64,000 nucleotides of DNA from Metellina segmentata (lineage: Eukaryota; Arthropoda; Arachnida; Araneae; Tetragnathidae). This document shows positions 1 to 10,623 of the stretch, piece by piece. The stretch is from the NCBI GenBank assembly GCA_947359465.1, contig OX375874.1, positions 89,159,672 through 89,223,671 of the forward strand. Reading direction: 5' to 3'. The notes under the pieces were generated by a model. That model made no database searches, had not been told where the DNA came from, and saw only the letters and a program-made list of their open reading frames with translations. The translations under genes and the position numbers were made by a program. Every line of letters begins with the position of its first letter. The stretch's first letter is position 1.

Positions 1-50
1 GCATCTGACTCCAGATCAGAAGGTTGCGTGTTCAAATCATGTCCGGGTCA
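1..50 (+). tRNA. tRNA-Trp-CCA: tRNA-Trp (CCA), 5' end cut by window edge
   Basis: Bases 24-73 of the tRNA. Anticodon CCA is at 11-13. It carries G26A and C63U (G51-U63 wobble in the T stem). The 5' part lies outside the window. Confidence 0.9.
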
Positions 51-507
51 TTGCTATCTTTTAATTTGGCAAACAATTCATTTGACTAATGTTAAACTAA
101 CAATTGGTGAATAATTATAAATTTAGAAATTGTTTATAATTGTTTGTTTTATATTTGATTGATTTAAACGTGAATTTTGGAAGTGAGTTCAGGATAATCG
201 AGAAGTCAAAGCCTATTAAATAACACAAATTTTTAAAACCATTCCGTTTATATAATTACATGCGAGTTTTATTTTGCATTGGATAGCTAATAGAACATTT
301 CATCCAACGCAACTAAAACAGACCGTTCAACGTGACAATGATACCAACAAATAAGAAAAATTCAATGTCATGAACTGTCAAATTTCCTTTCACGACATAT
401 GCAAGAAAAATTGAACAAATTTTTAACAACTGCATAACCATACGAATATTTTGCGAGAATTACTTTGAATTCTCATGTTCAACATTCCAGTGTTGCTAAC
501 GTGCGTG

Positions 508-579
508 GGCTCGGTGGCGCAACGGTAGCGCGTCTGACTCCAGATCAGAAGGTTGCGTGTTCAAATCACGTCCTAGTCA
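508..579 (+). tRNA. tRNA-Trp-CCA: tRNA-Trp (CCA), acceptor variant
   Basis: G68U breaks acceptor pair C5-G68, while G69A turns the U4-G69 wobble into U-A. The rest is consensus; function is uncertain. Confidence 0.9.
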
Positions 580-1035
580 TTGCAAACTTTTAATTTGGCA
601 AACAATTCATTTGACTAATGTTAAACTAACAATTGGTGAATAATTATAAATTTGAAAATTGTTTAGAATAGTTTGTTTCACATTTGATTGATTTAAACGT
701 GAATTTTGGAAGTGAGTTCAAGATAATCGAGAAGTCAAAGCCTATTAAATAACACAAATTTTTAAAACCATTCCGTTCATATAATTACATCCGAGTACTA
801 TTTTGCATTGCATAGCTAATAAACATTTCATCCAACGCAACTAAAACAGACCGTTCAACGTAACAACGATACCAACAGATAAGAAAAATTCAATGTCCTC
901 AACTGTCAAATTTCCTTTCACGACATATGCAAGAAAAATTGAACAAATTTTTAAAAACTGCATAGACATACGAATATTTTGCGAGGATTACTTTGAATTC
1001 TCTAGTTCAACATTCCAGTTTAGCTAATGTACGTG

Positions 1036-1107
1036 GGCTCGGTGGCGCAATGGTAGCGCGTCTGACTCCAGATCAGAAGGTTGCGTGTTCAAATCACGTC
1101 CGGGTCA
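1036..1107 (+). tRNA. tRNA-Trp-CCA: tRNA-Trp (CCA), D-loop variant C16U
   Basis: Only C16U in the D loop, a position where pyrimidines are normal, so likely functional. Counterpart of 4207 in the next 6-unit repeat. Confidence 0.95.
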
Positions 1108-1564
1108 TTGAAAACTTTTAATTTGACAAACAATTGCTTTGACTAATGTTAAGCTAACAATTGGTGAATAATTATAAATTTGGAACTTGTTTAGAATTGA
1201 TTGTTTTATATTTGATTGATTTAAACGTGAATTTTGGAAGTGAGTTCAGGATAATCGAGAAGTCAAAGCCTATTAAATAACACAAATTTTTAAAACCATT
1301 CCGTTTATATAATTACATGCGAGTTTTATTTTGCATTGGATAGCTAATAGAACATTTCATCCAACGCAACTAAAACAGACCGTTCAACGTGACAATGATA
1401 CCAACAAATAAGAAAAATTCAATGTCCTTAATTGTCAAATTTCCTTTCACGACATATGCAAGAAAAATTGAACAAATTTTTAACAACTGCATAACCATAC
1501 GAATATTTTGCGAGAATTACTTTGAATTCTCAAGTTCAACATTCCAGTGTTGCTAACGTGCGTG

Positions 1565-1636
1565 GGCTCGGTGGCGCAACGGTAGCGCGTCTGACTCCAG
1601 ATCAGAAGGTTGCGTGTTCAAATCACGTCCGGGTCA
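1565..1636 (+). tRNA. tRNA-Trp-CCA: tRNA-Trp (CCA), consensus copy
   Basis: Matches the array consensus at all 72 bases. It is followed by AAAATTTTAA, a T-run terminator. Counterpart of 4736, which has lost U33. Confidence 0.96.
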
Positions 1637-1655
1637 TTGCAAAATTTTAATTTGG

Positions 1656-1732
1656 CAAACAATTCATTTGACTAATGTTAAACTAACAATTGGTGAATAA
1701 TTATAAATTTGAAAATTGCTTAGAATTGTTTG
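1656..1732. repeat. 10-bp inverted repeat flanking AT-rich DNA downstream of the tRNA
   Basis: CAAACAATTC at 1656-1665 is the exact reverse complement of GAATTGTTTG at 1723-1732, with a 57-bp AT-rich interval. The pair is present in some spacers and broken in others (for example TAGTTTG or ATTGATTG variants of the right arm), so it is probably not essential. Confidence 0.5.
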
Positions 1733-2092
1733 TTTTATATTTGATTGATTTAAACGTGAATTTTGGAAGTGAGTTCAGGATAATCGAGAAGTCAAAGCCT
1801 ATTAAATAACACAAATTTTTAAAACCATTCCGTTCATATAATTACATCCGAGTACTATTTTGCATTGCATAGCTAATAAACATTTCATCCAATGCAACTA
1901 AAACAGACCGTTCAACGTGACAACGATACCAACAAATAAGAAAATATCAATGTCCTCAACTGTCAAACTTCCTTTCACGACATATTCAAGAAAAATTGAA
2001 CAAATTTTTAAAAACTGCATAGACATACGAATGTTTTGCGAGAATTACTTTGAATTCTCATGTTAAACATTCCAGTGTTGCTAACGTGCGTG

Positions 2093-2164
2093 GGCTCGGT
2101 GGAGCAACGGTAGCGCGTCTGACTCCAGATCAGAAGGTTGCGTGTTCAAATCACGTCCGGGTCA
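2093..2164 (+). tRNA. tRNA-Trp-CCA: tRNA-Trp (CCA), C11A variant
   Basis: C11A breaks D-stem pair C11-G24 and alters the A box (TGGAGCAACGG). One of twelve C11A copies spread over the window; counterpart of 5264. Confidence 0.93.
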
Positions 2165-2628
2165 TTGAAAACTTTTAATTTGACAAACAATTGCTTTGAC
2201 TAATGTTAAACTAACAATTGGTGAATAATTATAAATTTAGAAATTGTTTATAATTGTTTGTTTTATATTTGATTGATTTAAACGTGAATTTTGGAAGTGA
2301 GTTCAGGATAATCGAGAAGTCAAAGCCTATTAAATAACACAAATTTTTAAAACCATTCCGTTTATATAATTACATGCGAGTTTTATTTTGCATTGGATAG
2401 CTAATAGAACATTTCATCCAACGCAACTAAAACAGACCGTTCAACGTGACAATGATACCAACAAATAAGAAAAATTCAATGTCCTTAACTGTCAAATTTC
2501 CTTTCACGACATATGCAAGAAAAATTGAACAAATTTTTAACAACTGCATAACCATACGAATATTTTGCGAGAATTACTTTGAATTCTCATGTTCAACATT
2601 CCAGTGTAGCTAACGTGCGTGGGCTCGG

Positions 2629-2639
2629 TGGCGCAACGG
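2629..2639 (+). promoter_or_regulatory. Internal Pol III A box (representative unit)
   Basis: TGGCGCAACGG inside the tRNA at 2622 fits the A-box pattern TRGCNNARYGG at the usual place (tRNA bases 8-19). The same box lies at gene positions 8-18 of every copy. It is altered by C11A in twelve copies and by G10C, G10U or C16U in others. Confidence 0.9.
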
Positions 2640-2672
2640 TAGCGCGTCTGACTCCAGATCAGAAGGTTGCGT

Positions 2673-2683
2673 GTTCAAATCAC
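2673..2683 (+). promoter_or_regulatory. Internal Pol III B box (representative unit)
   Basis: GTTCAAATCAC at gene positions 52-62 is the B box bound by TFIIIC. The general consensus is GGTTCGANTCC, so the A at base 57 is the less usual purine. Eight copies between 55153 and 63155 carry G57 and match the consensus better at that base. Confidence 0.88.
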
Positions 2684-2693
2684 GTCCGGGTCA

Positions 2694-3149
2694 TTGCAAA
2701 CTTTTAATTTGGCAAACAATTCATTTGACTAATGTTAAACTAACAATTGGTGAATAATTATAAATTTGAAAATTGTTTAGAATAGTTTGTTTCACATTTG
2801 ATTGATTTAAACGTGAATTTTGGAAGTGAGTTCAGGATAATCGAGAAGTCAAAGCCTATTAAATAACACAAATTTTTAAAACCATTCCGTTCATATAATT
2901 ACATCCGAGTACTATTTTGCATTGCATAGCTAATAAACATTTCATCCAACGCAACTAAAACAGACCGTTCAACGTAACAACGATACCAACAGATAAGAAA
3001 AATTCAATGTCCTCAACTGTCAAATTTCCTTTCACGACATATGCAAGAAAAATTGAACAAATTTTTAAAAACTGCATAGACATACGAATATTTTGCGAGG
3101 ATTACTTTGAATTCTCTAGTTCAACATTCCAGTTTAGCTAATGTACGTG
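2694..3149 (+). other. Representative 456-bp spacer between tRNA genes
   Basis: All spacers share this layout. A T-run terminator comes first, then an AT-rich stretch with CAAACAATT and, further on, a GTTTAGAATTG-type segment. A central conserved part runs from TGAATTTTGGAAGTGAG to CAAAGCCTATTAAATAACA. TATAATTACAT and TTTTGCATTG follow, then CATTTCATCCAACGC, CAGACCGTTCAACGT and GTCAAATTTCCTTTCACG. An EcoRI site GAATTC lies 41 bp before the next tRNA. I see no second RNA gene, no 5S or U6 sequence, no open reading frame of note and no convincing upstream Pol III element. Other spacers hold the same and are not listed one by one. Confidence 0.9.
2702..2705 (+). terminator. Pol III T-run terminator (representative unit)
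   Basis: TTTT begins 9 bp after the tRNA end in this unit. Nearly every copy has four or five Ts at this place. It is lost after the tRNAs at 50389 (ACGTTTAA), 54093 (ACTATTAA) and 58325 (ACTTCTAA); their next TTTT is about 100 bp downstream. Confidence 0.85.
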
Positions 3150-3221
3150 GGCTCGGTGGCGCAATGGTAGCGCGTCTGACTCCAGATCAGAAGGTTGCGT
3201 GTTCAAATCACGTCCGGGTCA
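3150..3221 (+). tRNA. tRNA-Trp-CCA: tRNA-Trp (CCA), D-loop variant C16U
   Basis: C16U only. Counterpart of 6321 at an offset of 3,171 bp. Confidence 0.95.
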
Positions 3222-3678
3222 TTGAAAACTTTTAATTTGACAAACAATTGCTTTGACTAATGTTAAACTAACAATTGGTGAATAATTATAAATTTGGAAC
3301 TTGTTTAGAATTGATTGTTTTATATTTGATTGATTTAAACGTGAATTTTGGAAGTGAGTTCAGGATAATCGAGAAGTCAAAGCCTATTAAATAACACAAA
3401 TTTTTAAAACCATTCCGTTTATATAATTACATGCGAGTTTTATTTTGCATTGGATAGCTAATAGAACATTTCATCCAACGCAACTAAAACAGACCGTTCA
3501 ACGTGACAATGATACCAACAAATAAGAAAAATTCAATGTCCTTAACTGTCAAATTTCCTTTCACGACATATGCAAGAAAAATTGAACAAATTTTTAACAA
3601 CTGCATAACCATACGAATATTTTGCGAGGATTACTTTGAATTCTTTAGTTCAACATTCCAGTTTTGCTAATGTATGTG

Positions 3679-3750
3679 GGCTCGGTGGCGCAACGGTAGC
3701 GCGTCTGACTCCAGATCAGAAGGTTGCGTGTTCAAATCACGTCCGGGTCA
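3679..3750 (+). tRNA. tRNA-Trp-CCA: tRNA-Trp (CCA), consensus copy
   Basis: Matches consensus fully. It has the ATGTATGTGG upstream flank class. It lies at the junction between the two 6-unit repeats. Confidence 0.96.
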
Positions 3751-4206
3751 TTGCAAACTTTTAATTGGACAAACAATTCATTTGACTAATGTTAAACTAA
3801 CAATTGGTGAATAATTATAAATTTGGAAATTGTTTAGAATTGTATGTTTTATATTTGATTGATTTAAACGTGAATTTTGGAAGTGAGTTCAAGATAATCG
3901 AGAAGTCAAAGGCTATTAAATAACACAAATTTTTAAAACCATTCCGTTCATATAATTACATCCGAGTACTATTTTGCATTGCATAGCTAATAAACATTTC
4001 ATCCAACGCAACTAAAACAGACCGTTCAACGTAACAACGATACCAACAGATAAGAAAAATTCAATGTCCTCAACTGTCAAATTTCCTTTCACGACATATG
4101 CAAGAAAAATTGAACAAATTTTTAAAAACTGCATAGACATACGAATATTTTGCGAGGATTACTTTGAATTCTCAAGTTCAACATTCCAGTTTAGCTAATG
4201 TACGTG

Positions 4207-4278
4207 GGCTCGGTGGCGCAATGGTAGCGCGTCTGACTCCAGATCAGAAGGTTGCGTGTTCAAATCACGTCCGGGTCA
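4207..4278 (+). tRNA. tRNA-Trp-CCA: tRNA-Trp (CCA), D-loop variant C16U
   Basis: C16U only. Counterpart of 1036. Confidence 0.95.
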
Positions 4279-4735
4279 TTGAAAACTTTTAATTTGACAA
4301 ACAATTGCTTTGACTAATGTTAAACTAACAATTGGTGAATAATTATAAATTTGGAACTTGTTTAGAATTGATTGTTTTATATTTGATTGATTTAAACGTG
4401 AATTTTGGAAGTGAGTTCAGGATAATCGAGAAGTCAAAGCCTATTAAATAACACAAATTTTTAAAACCATTCCGTTTATATAATTACATGCGAGTTTTAT
4501 TTTGCATTGGATAGCTAATAGAACATTTCATCCAACGCAACTAAAACAGACCGTTCAACGTGACAATGATACCAACAAATAAGAAAAATTCAATGTCCTT
4601 AATTGTCAAATTTCCTTTCACGACATATGCAAGAAAAATTGAACAAATTTTTAACAACTGCATAACCATACGAATATTTTGCGAGAATTACTTTGAATTC
4701 TCAAGTTCAACATTCCAGTGTTGCTAACGTGCGTG

Positions 4736-4807
4736 GGCTCGGTGGCGCAACGGTAGCGCGTCTGACACCAGATCAGAAGGTTGCGTGTTCAAATCACGTC
4801 CGGGTCA
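4736..4807 (+). tRNA. tRNA-Trp-CCA: tRNA-Trp-like, conserved U33 lost, probably inactive
   Basis: The anticodon loop reads CACCAGA, so the near-universal U33 before the anticodon is A. U33 makes the U-turn needed for decoding, so this copy is probably non-functional. All other bases are consensus; its counterpart 1565 is intact. Confidence 0.88.
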
Positions 4808-5263
4808 TTGCAAAATTTTAATTTGGCAAACAATTCATTTGACTAATGTTAAACTAACAATTGGTGAATAATTATAAATTTGAAAATTGCTTAGAATTGT
4901 TTGTTTTATATTTGATTGATTTAAACGTGAATTTTGGAAGTGAGTTCAGGATAATCGAGAAGTCAAAGCCTATTAAATAACACAAATTTTTAAAACCATT
5001 CCGTTCATATAATTACATCCGAGTACTATTTTGCATTGCATAGCTAATAAACATTTCATCCAACGCAACTAAAACAGACCGTTCAACGTGACAACGATAC
5101 CAACAAATAAGAAAATATCAATGTCCTCAACTGTCAAACTTCCTTTCACGACATATTCAAGAAAAATTGAACAAATTTTTAAAAACTGCATAGACATACG
5201 AATGTTTTGCGAGAATTACTTTGAATTCTCATGTTAAACATTCCAGTGTTGCTAACGTGCGTG

Positions 5264-5335
5264 GGCTCGGTGGAGCAACGGTAGCGCGTCTGACTCCAGA
5301 TCAGAAGGTTGCGTGTTCAAATCACGTCCGGGTCA
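5264..5335 (+). tRNA. tRNA-Trp-CCA: tRNA-Trp (CCA), C11A variant
   Basis: C11A breaks C11-G24. Counterpart of 2093. Confidence 0.93.
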
Positions 5336-5792
5336 TTGAAAACTTTTAATTTGACAAACAATTGCTTTGACTAATGTTAAACTAACAATTGGTGAATAAT
5401 TATAAATTTAGAAATTGTTTATAATTGTTTGTTTTATATTTGATTGATTTAAACGTGAATTTTGGAAGTGAGTTCAGGATAATCGAGAAGTCAAAGCCTA
5501 TTAAATAACACAAATTTTTAAAACCATTCCGTTTATATAATTACATGCGAGTTTTATTTTGCATTGGATAGCTAATAGAACATTTCATCCAACGCAACTA
5601 AAACAGACCGTTCAACGTGACAATGATACCAACAAATAAGAAAAATTCAATGTCCTTAACTGTCAAATTTCCTTTCACGACATATGCAAGAAAAATTGAA
5701 CAAATTTTTAACAACAGCATAACCATACGAATATTTTGCGAGAATTACTTTGAATTCTCATGTTCAACATTCCAGTGTTGCTAACGTGCGTG

Positions 5793-5864
5793 GGCTCGGT
5801 GGCGCAACGGTAGCGCGTCTGACTCCAGATCAGAAGGTTGCGTGTTCAAATCACGTCCGGGTCA
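5793..5864 (+). tRNA. tRNA-Trp-CCA: tRNA-Trp (CCA), consensus copy
   Basis: Full match to consensus; counterpart of 2622. Confidence 0.96.
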
Positions 5865-6320
5865 TTGCAAACTTTTAATTTGGCAAACAATTCATTTGAC
5901 TAATGTTAAACTAACAATTGGTGAATAATTATAAATTTGAAAATTGTTTAGAATAGTTTGTTTCACATTTGATTGATTTAAACGTGAATTTTGGAAGTGA
6001 GTTCAGGATAATCGAGAAGTCAAAGCCTATTAAATAACACAAATTTTTAAAACCATTCCGTTCATATAATTACATCCGAGTACTATTTTGCATTGCATAG
6101 CTAATAAACATTTCATCCAACGCAACTAAAACAGACCGTTCAACGTAACAACGATACCAACAGATAAGAAAAATTCAATGTCCTCAACTGTCAAATTTCC
6201 TTTCACGACATATGCAAGAAAAATTGAACAAATTTTTAAAAACTGCATAGACATACGAATATTTTGCGAGGATTACTTTGAATTCTCTAGTTCAACATTC
6301 CAGTTTAGCTAATGTACGTG

Positions 6321-6392
6321 GGCTCGGTGGCGCAATGGTAGCGCGTCTGACTCCAGATCAGAAGGTTGCGTGTTCAAATCACGTCCGGGTCA
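6321..6392 (+). tRNA. tRNA-Trp-CCA: tRNA-Trp (CCA), D-loop variant C16U
   Basis: C16U only; counterpart of 3150. Last of the four C16U copies, all confined to the first 6.4 kb. Confidence 0.95.
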
Positions 6393-6849
6393 TTGAAAAC
6401 TTTTAATTTGACAAACAATTGCTTTGACTAATGTTAAACTAACAATTGGTGAATAATTATAAATTTGGAACTTGTTTAGAATTGATTGTTTTATATTTGA
6501 TTGATTTAAACGTGAATTTTGGAAGTGAGTTCAGGATAATCGAGAAGTCAAAGCCTATTAAATAACACAAATTTTTAAAACCATTCAGTTTATATAATTA
6601 CATGCGAGTTTTATTTTGCATTGGATAGCTAATAGAACATTTCATCCAACGCAACTAAAACAGACCGTTCAACGTGACAATGATACCAACAAATAAGAAA
6701 AATTCAATGTCCTTAACTGTCAAATTTCCTTTCACGACATATGCAAGAAAAATTGAACAAATTTTTAACAACTGCATAACCATACGAATATTTTGCGAGA
6801 ATTACTTTGAATTCTCAAGTTCAACATTCCAGTGTTGCTAACGTGCGTG

Positions 6850-6921
6850 GGCTCGGTGGCGCAACGGTAGCGCGTCTGACTCCAGATCAGAAGGTTGCGT
6901 GTTCAAATCACGTCCGGGTCA
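6850..6921 (+). tRNA. tRNA-Trp-CCA: tRNA-Trp (CCA), consensus copy
   Basis: Full match to consensus. The spacer after it carries the GGTAAATAATT and TATACGTAAATTTTGG variants shared with the unit after 7906. Confidence 0.96.
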
Positions 6922-7377
6922 TTGCAAAATTTTAATTTGGCAAACAATTCATTTGACTAATGTTAAACTAACAATTGGTAAATAATTATAAATTTGGAAC
7001 TTGTTTAGAATTGTTTGTTTTATATTTGATTGATTTATACGTAAATTTTGGAAGTGAGTTCAGGATAATCGAGAAGTCAAAGCCTATTAAATAACACAAA
7101 TTTTTAAAACCATTCCGTTCATATAATTACATCCGAGTACTATTTTGCATTGCATAGCTAATAAACATTTCATCCAACGCAACTAAAACAGACCGTTCAA
7201 CGTAACAACGATAACAACAGATAAGAAAAATTCAATGTCCTCAACTGTCAAATTTCCTTTCACGACATATGCAAGAAAAATTGAACAAATTTTTAAAAAC
7301 TGCATAGACATACGAATATTTTGCGAGGATTACTTTGAATTCTTTAGTTCAACATTCCAGTTTTGCTAATGTATGTG

Positions 7378-7449
7378 GGCTCGGTGGCGCAACGGTAGCG
7401 CGTCTGACTCCAGATCAGAAGGTTGCGTGTTCAAATCACGTCCGGGTCA
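7378..7449 (+). tRNA. tRNA-Trp-CCA: tRNA-Trp (CCA), consensus copy
   Basis: Full match to consensus, with the ATGTATGTGG upstream flank class. Confidence 0.96.
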
Positions 7450-7905
7450 TTGCAAACTTTTAATTGGACAAACAATTCATTTGACTAATGTTAAACTAAC
7501 AATTGGTGAATAATTATAAATTTGGAAATTGTTTAGAATTGTATGTTTTATATTTGATTGATTTAAACGTGAATTTTGGAAGTGAGTTCAGGATAATCGA
7601 GAAGTCAAAGCCTATTAAATAACACAAATTTTTAAAAACATTCCGTTCATATAATTACATCCGAGTACTATTTTGCATTGCATAGCTAATAAACATTTCA
7701 TCCAACGCAACTAAAACAGACCGTTCAACGTAACAACGATAACAACAGATAAGAAAAATTCAATGTCCTCAACTGTCAAATTTCCTTTCACGACATATGC
7801 AAGAAAAATTGAACAAATTTTTAAAAACTGCATAGACATACGAATATTTTGCGAGAATTACTTTGAATTCTCAAGTTCAACATTCCAGTGTTGCTAACGT
7901 GCGTG

Positions 7906-7977
7906 GGCTCGGTGGCGCAACGGTAGCGCGTCTGACTCCAGATCAGAAGGTTGCGTGTTCAAATCACGTCCGGGTCA
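7906..7977 (+). tRNA. tRNA-Trp-CCA: tRNA-Trp (CCA), consensus copy
   Basis: Full match to consensus. It and its downstream spacer resemble the unit at 6850, a two-unit (1,056 bp) repeat. Confidence 0.96.
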
Positions 7978-8434
7978 TTGCAAAATTTTAATTTGGCAAA
8001 CAATTCATTTGACTAATGTTAAACTAACAATTGGTAAATAATTATAAATTTGGAACTTGTTTAGAATTGTTTGTTTTATATTTGATTGATTTATACGTAA
8101 ATTTTGGAAGTGAGTTCAGGATAATCGAGAAGTCAAAGCCTATTAAATAACACAAATTTTTAAAACCATTCCGTTTATATAATTACATGCGAGTTTTATT
8201 TTGCATTGGATAGCTAATAGAACATTTCATCCAACGCAACTAAAACAGACCGTTCAACGTGACAATGATACCAACAAATAAGAAAAATTCAATGTCCTTA
8301 ACTGTCAAATTTCCTTTCACGACATATGCAAGAAAAATTGAACAAATTTTTAACAACTGCATAACCATACGAATATTTTGCGAGAATTACTTTGAATTCT
8401 CAAGTTCAACATTCCAGTGTTGCTAACGTGCGTG

Positions 8435-8506
8435 GGCTCGGTGGCGCAACGGTAACGCGTCTGACTCCAGATCAGAAGGTTGCGTGTTCAAATCACGTCC
8501 GGGTCA
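8435..8506 (+). tRNA. tRNA-Trp-CCA: tRNA-Trp (CCA), D-stem variant G22A
   Basis: GGTAACGCG replaces GGTAGCGCG; G22A breaks D-stem pair C13-G22. Seen only in this copy. Confidence 0.9.
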
Positions 8507-8964
8507 TTGCAAACTTTTAATTTGGCAAACAATTCATTTGACTAATGTTAAACTAACAATTGGTGAATAATTATAAATTTGAAAATTGCTTAGAATTGTT
8601 TGTTTTATATTTGATTGATTTATAAACGTGAATTTTGGAAGTGAGTTCAGGATAATCGAGAAGTCAAAGCCTATTAAATAACACAAATTTTTAAAACCAT
8701 TCCGTTCATATAATTACATCCGAGTACTATTTTGCATTGCATAGCTAATAAACATTTCATCCAACGCAACTAAAACAGACCGTTCAACGTAACAACGATA
8801 ACAACAGATAAGAAAAATTCAATGTCCTCAACTGTCAAATTTCCTTTCACGACATATGCAAGAAAAATTGAACAAATTTTTAAAAACTGCATAGACATAC
8901 GAATATTTTGCGAGGATTACTTTGAATTCTTTAGTTCAACATTCCAGTTTTGCTAATGTATGTG

Positions 8965-9036
8965 GGCTCGGTGGCGCAACGGTAGCGCGTATGACTCCAG
9001 ATCAGAAGGTTGCGTGTTCAAATCACGTCCGGGTCA
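8965..9036 (+). tRNA. tRNA-Trp-CCA: tRNA-Trp (CCA), anticodon-stem variant C28A
   Basis: C28A breaks anticodon-stem pair C28-G42. The next spacer has the ATTGTGATTTAAACG insertion class. Confidence 0.9.
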
Positions 9037-9494
9037 TTGCAAACTTTTAATTGGACAAACAATTCATTTGACTAATGTTAAACTAACAATTGGTGAATAA
9101 TTATAAATTTGGAAATTGTTTAGAATTGTATGTTTTATATTTGATTGTGATTTAAACGTGAATTTTGGAAGTGAGTTCAGGATAATCGAGAAGTCAAAGC
9201 CTATTAAATAACACAAATTTTTAAAACCATTCCGTTCATATAATTACATCCGAGTACTATTTTGCATTGCATAGCTAATAAACATTTCATCCAACGCAAC
9301 TAAAACAGACCGTTCAACGTGACAACGATATCAACAAATAAGAAAATATCAATGTCCTCAACTGTCAAACTTCCTTTCACGACATATTCAAGAAAAATTG
9401 AACAAATTTTTAAAAACTGCATAGACATACGAATGTTTTGCGAGAATTACTTTGAATTCTCATGTTCAACATTCCAGTGTTGCTAACGTGCGTG

Positions 9495-9566
9495 GGCTCG
9501 GTGGAGCAACGGTAGCGCGTCTGACTCCAGATCAGAAGGTTGCGTGTTCAAATCATGTCCGGGTCA
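9495..9566 (+). tRNA. tRNA-Trp-CCA: tRNA-Trp (CCA), C11A + C63U
   Basis: C11A breaks C11-G24; C63U makes a G51-U63 wobble and changes the B box. Counterpart of 13730. Confidence 0.92.
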
Positions 9567-10023
9567 TTGCTAACTTTTAATTTGGCAAACAATTCATTTG
9601 ACTAATGTTAAACTAACAATTGGTGAATAATTATAAATTTAGAAATTGTTTATAATTGTTTGTTTTATATTTGATTGATTTAAACGTGAATTTTGGAAGT
9701 GAGTTCGGTATAATCGAGAAGTCAAAGCCTATTAAATAACACAAATTTTTAAAACCATTCCGTTCATATAATTACATGCGAGTACTATTTTGCATTGCAT
9801 AGCATATAGAACATTTCATCCAACGCAACTAAAACAGACCATTCAACGTAACAACGATACCAATAGATAAGAAAAATTCAATGTCCTTAACTGTCAAATT
9901 TCCTTTCACGACATATGCAAGAAAAATTGAACACATTTTTAACAACTGCATAACCATACGAATATTTTGCGAGAATTACTTTGAATTCTCATGTTCAACA
10001 TTCCAGTGTTGCTAACGTGCGTG

Positions 10024-10095
10024 GGCTCGGTGCCGCAACGGTAGCGCGTCTGACTCCAGATCAGAAGGTTGCGTGTTCAAATCACGTCCGGGTCA
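10024..10095 (+). tRNA. tRNA-Trp-CCA: tRNA-Trp (CCA), D-stem variant G10C
   Basis: G10C gives a C-C mismatch with C25 and alters the A box. Counterpart of 14259. Confidence 0.9.
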
Positions 10096-10551
10096 TTGCA
10101 AACTTTTAATTTGGCAAACAATTCATTTGACTAATGTTAAACTAACAATTGGTGAATAATTATAAATTTGAAAATTGTTTAGAATAGTTTGTTTCACATT
10201 TGATTGATTTAAACGTGAATTTTGGAAGTGAGTTCAGGATAATCGAGAAGTCAAAGCCTCTTAAATAACACAAATTTTTAAAACCATTCCGTTCATATAA
10301 TTACATCCGAGTACTATTTTGCATTGCATAGCTAATAAACATTTCATCCAACGCAACTAAAACAGACCGTTCAACGTAACAACGATACCAACAGATAAGA
10401 AAAATTCAATGTCCTTAACTGTCAAATTTCCTTTCACGACATATGCAAGAAAAATTGAACAAATTTTTAACAACTGCATAACCATACGAATATTTTGCGA
10501 GAATTACTTTGAATTCTCAAGTTCAACATTCCAGTGTTGCTAACGTGCGTG

Positions 10552-10623
10552 GGCTCGGTGGCGCAACGGTAGCGCGTCTGACTCCAGATAAGAAGGTTGC
10601 GTGTTCAAATCACGTCCGGGTCA
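10552..10623 (+). tRNA. tRNA-Trp-CCA: tRNA-Trp (CCA), anticodon-stem variant C40A
   Basis: CCAGATAAGA replaces CCAGATCAGA; C40A breaks G30-C40. Counterpart of 14787. Confidence 0.9.

Larger units (their letters stand above)
2622..2693 (+). tRNA. tRNA-Trp-CCA: tRNA-Trp (CCA), consensus copy (reference)
   Basis: Decodes UGG as tryptophan in cytosolic translation. All stems form: acceptor GGCTCGG/CCGGGTC with two wobble pairs, D stem GCGC/GCGC, anticodon stem TCTGA/TCAGA and T stem GCGTG/CACGT with a G49-U65 wobble. Anticodon CCA is at 2654-2656, followed by G37. The discriminator is A73; no CCA tail is encoded and there is no intron. A and B boxes are internal, and TTTT follows at 2702. The body matches, from memory, the animal cytosolic tRNA-Trp consensus. 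Used here as the reference for all other copies. Confidence 0.97.
700..3625 (+). repeat. Higher-order repeat, copy 1 of a 6-unit block (offset 3,171 bp)
   Basis: The tRNA variants C16U at 1036, C11A at 2093 and C16U at 3150 recur 3,171 bp later at 4207, 5264 and 6321. Spacer markers also recur, such as AAGATAATCG near 711 and 3891 and the TTTCACATTTG variant near 2787 and 5960. Boundaries are approximate, read from where the flanks stop matching. Confidence 0.85.
3871..6796 (+). repeat. Higher-order repeat, copy 2 of the 6-unit block
   Basis: Second copy of the block at 700-3625. It differs by a few substitutions, including U33A in the tRNA at 4736 (the counterpart at 1565 is intact) and CCATTCAG for CCATTCCG near 6582, so the two copies are not identical sequence entered twice. 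Confidence 0.85.

Noticed and set aside
2560..2621. Upstream TATA-like element (CGAATATTTTGCG) as an external tRNA promoter
   Set aside because: The whole spacer is AT-rich, so such strings occur by chance, and animal tRNA genes rely on internal A and B boxes. There is not enough to call it.
2694..3149. 5S rRNA, U6 snRNA or spliced-leader gene hidden in the spacer
   Set aside because: I looked for their conserved motifs in both strands of the consensus spacer and saw none; other linked Pol III arrays do contain such pairs, so the check was worth making.
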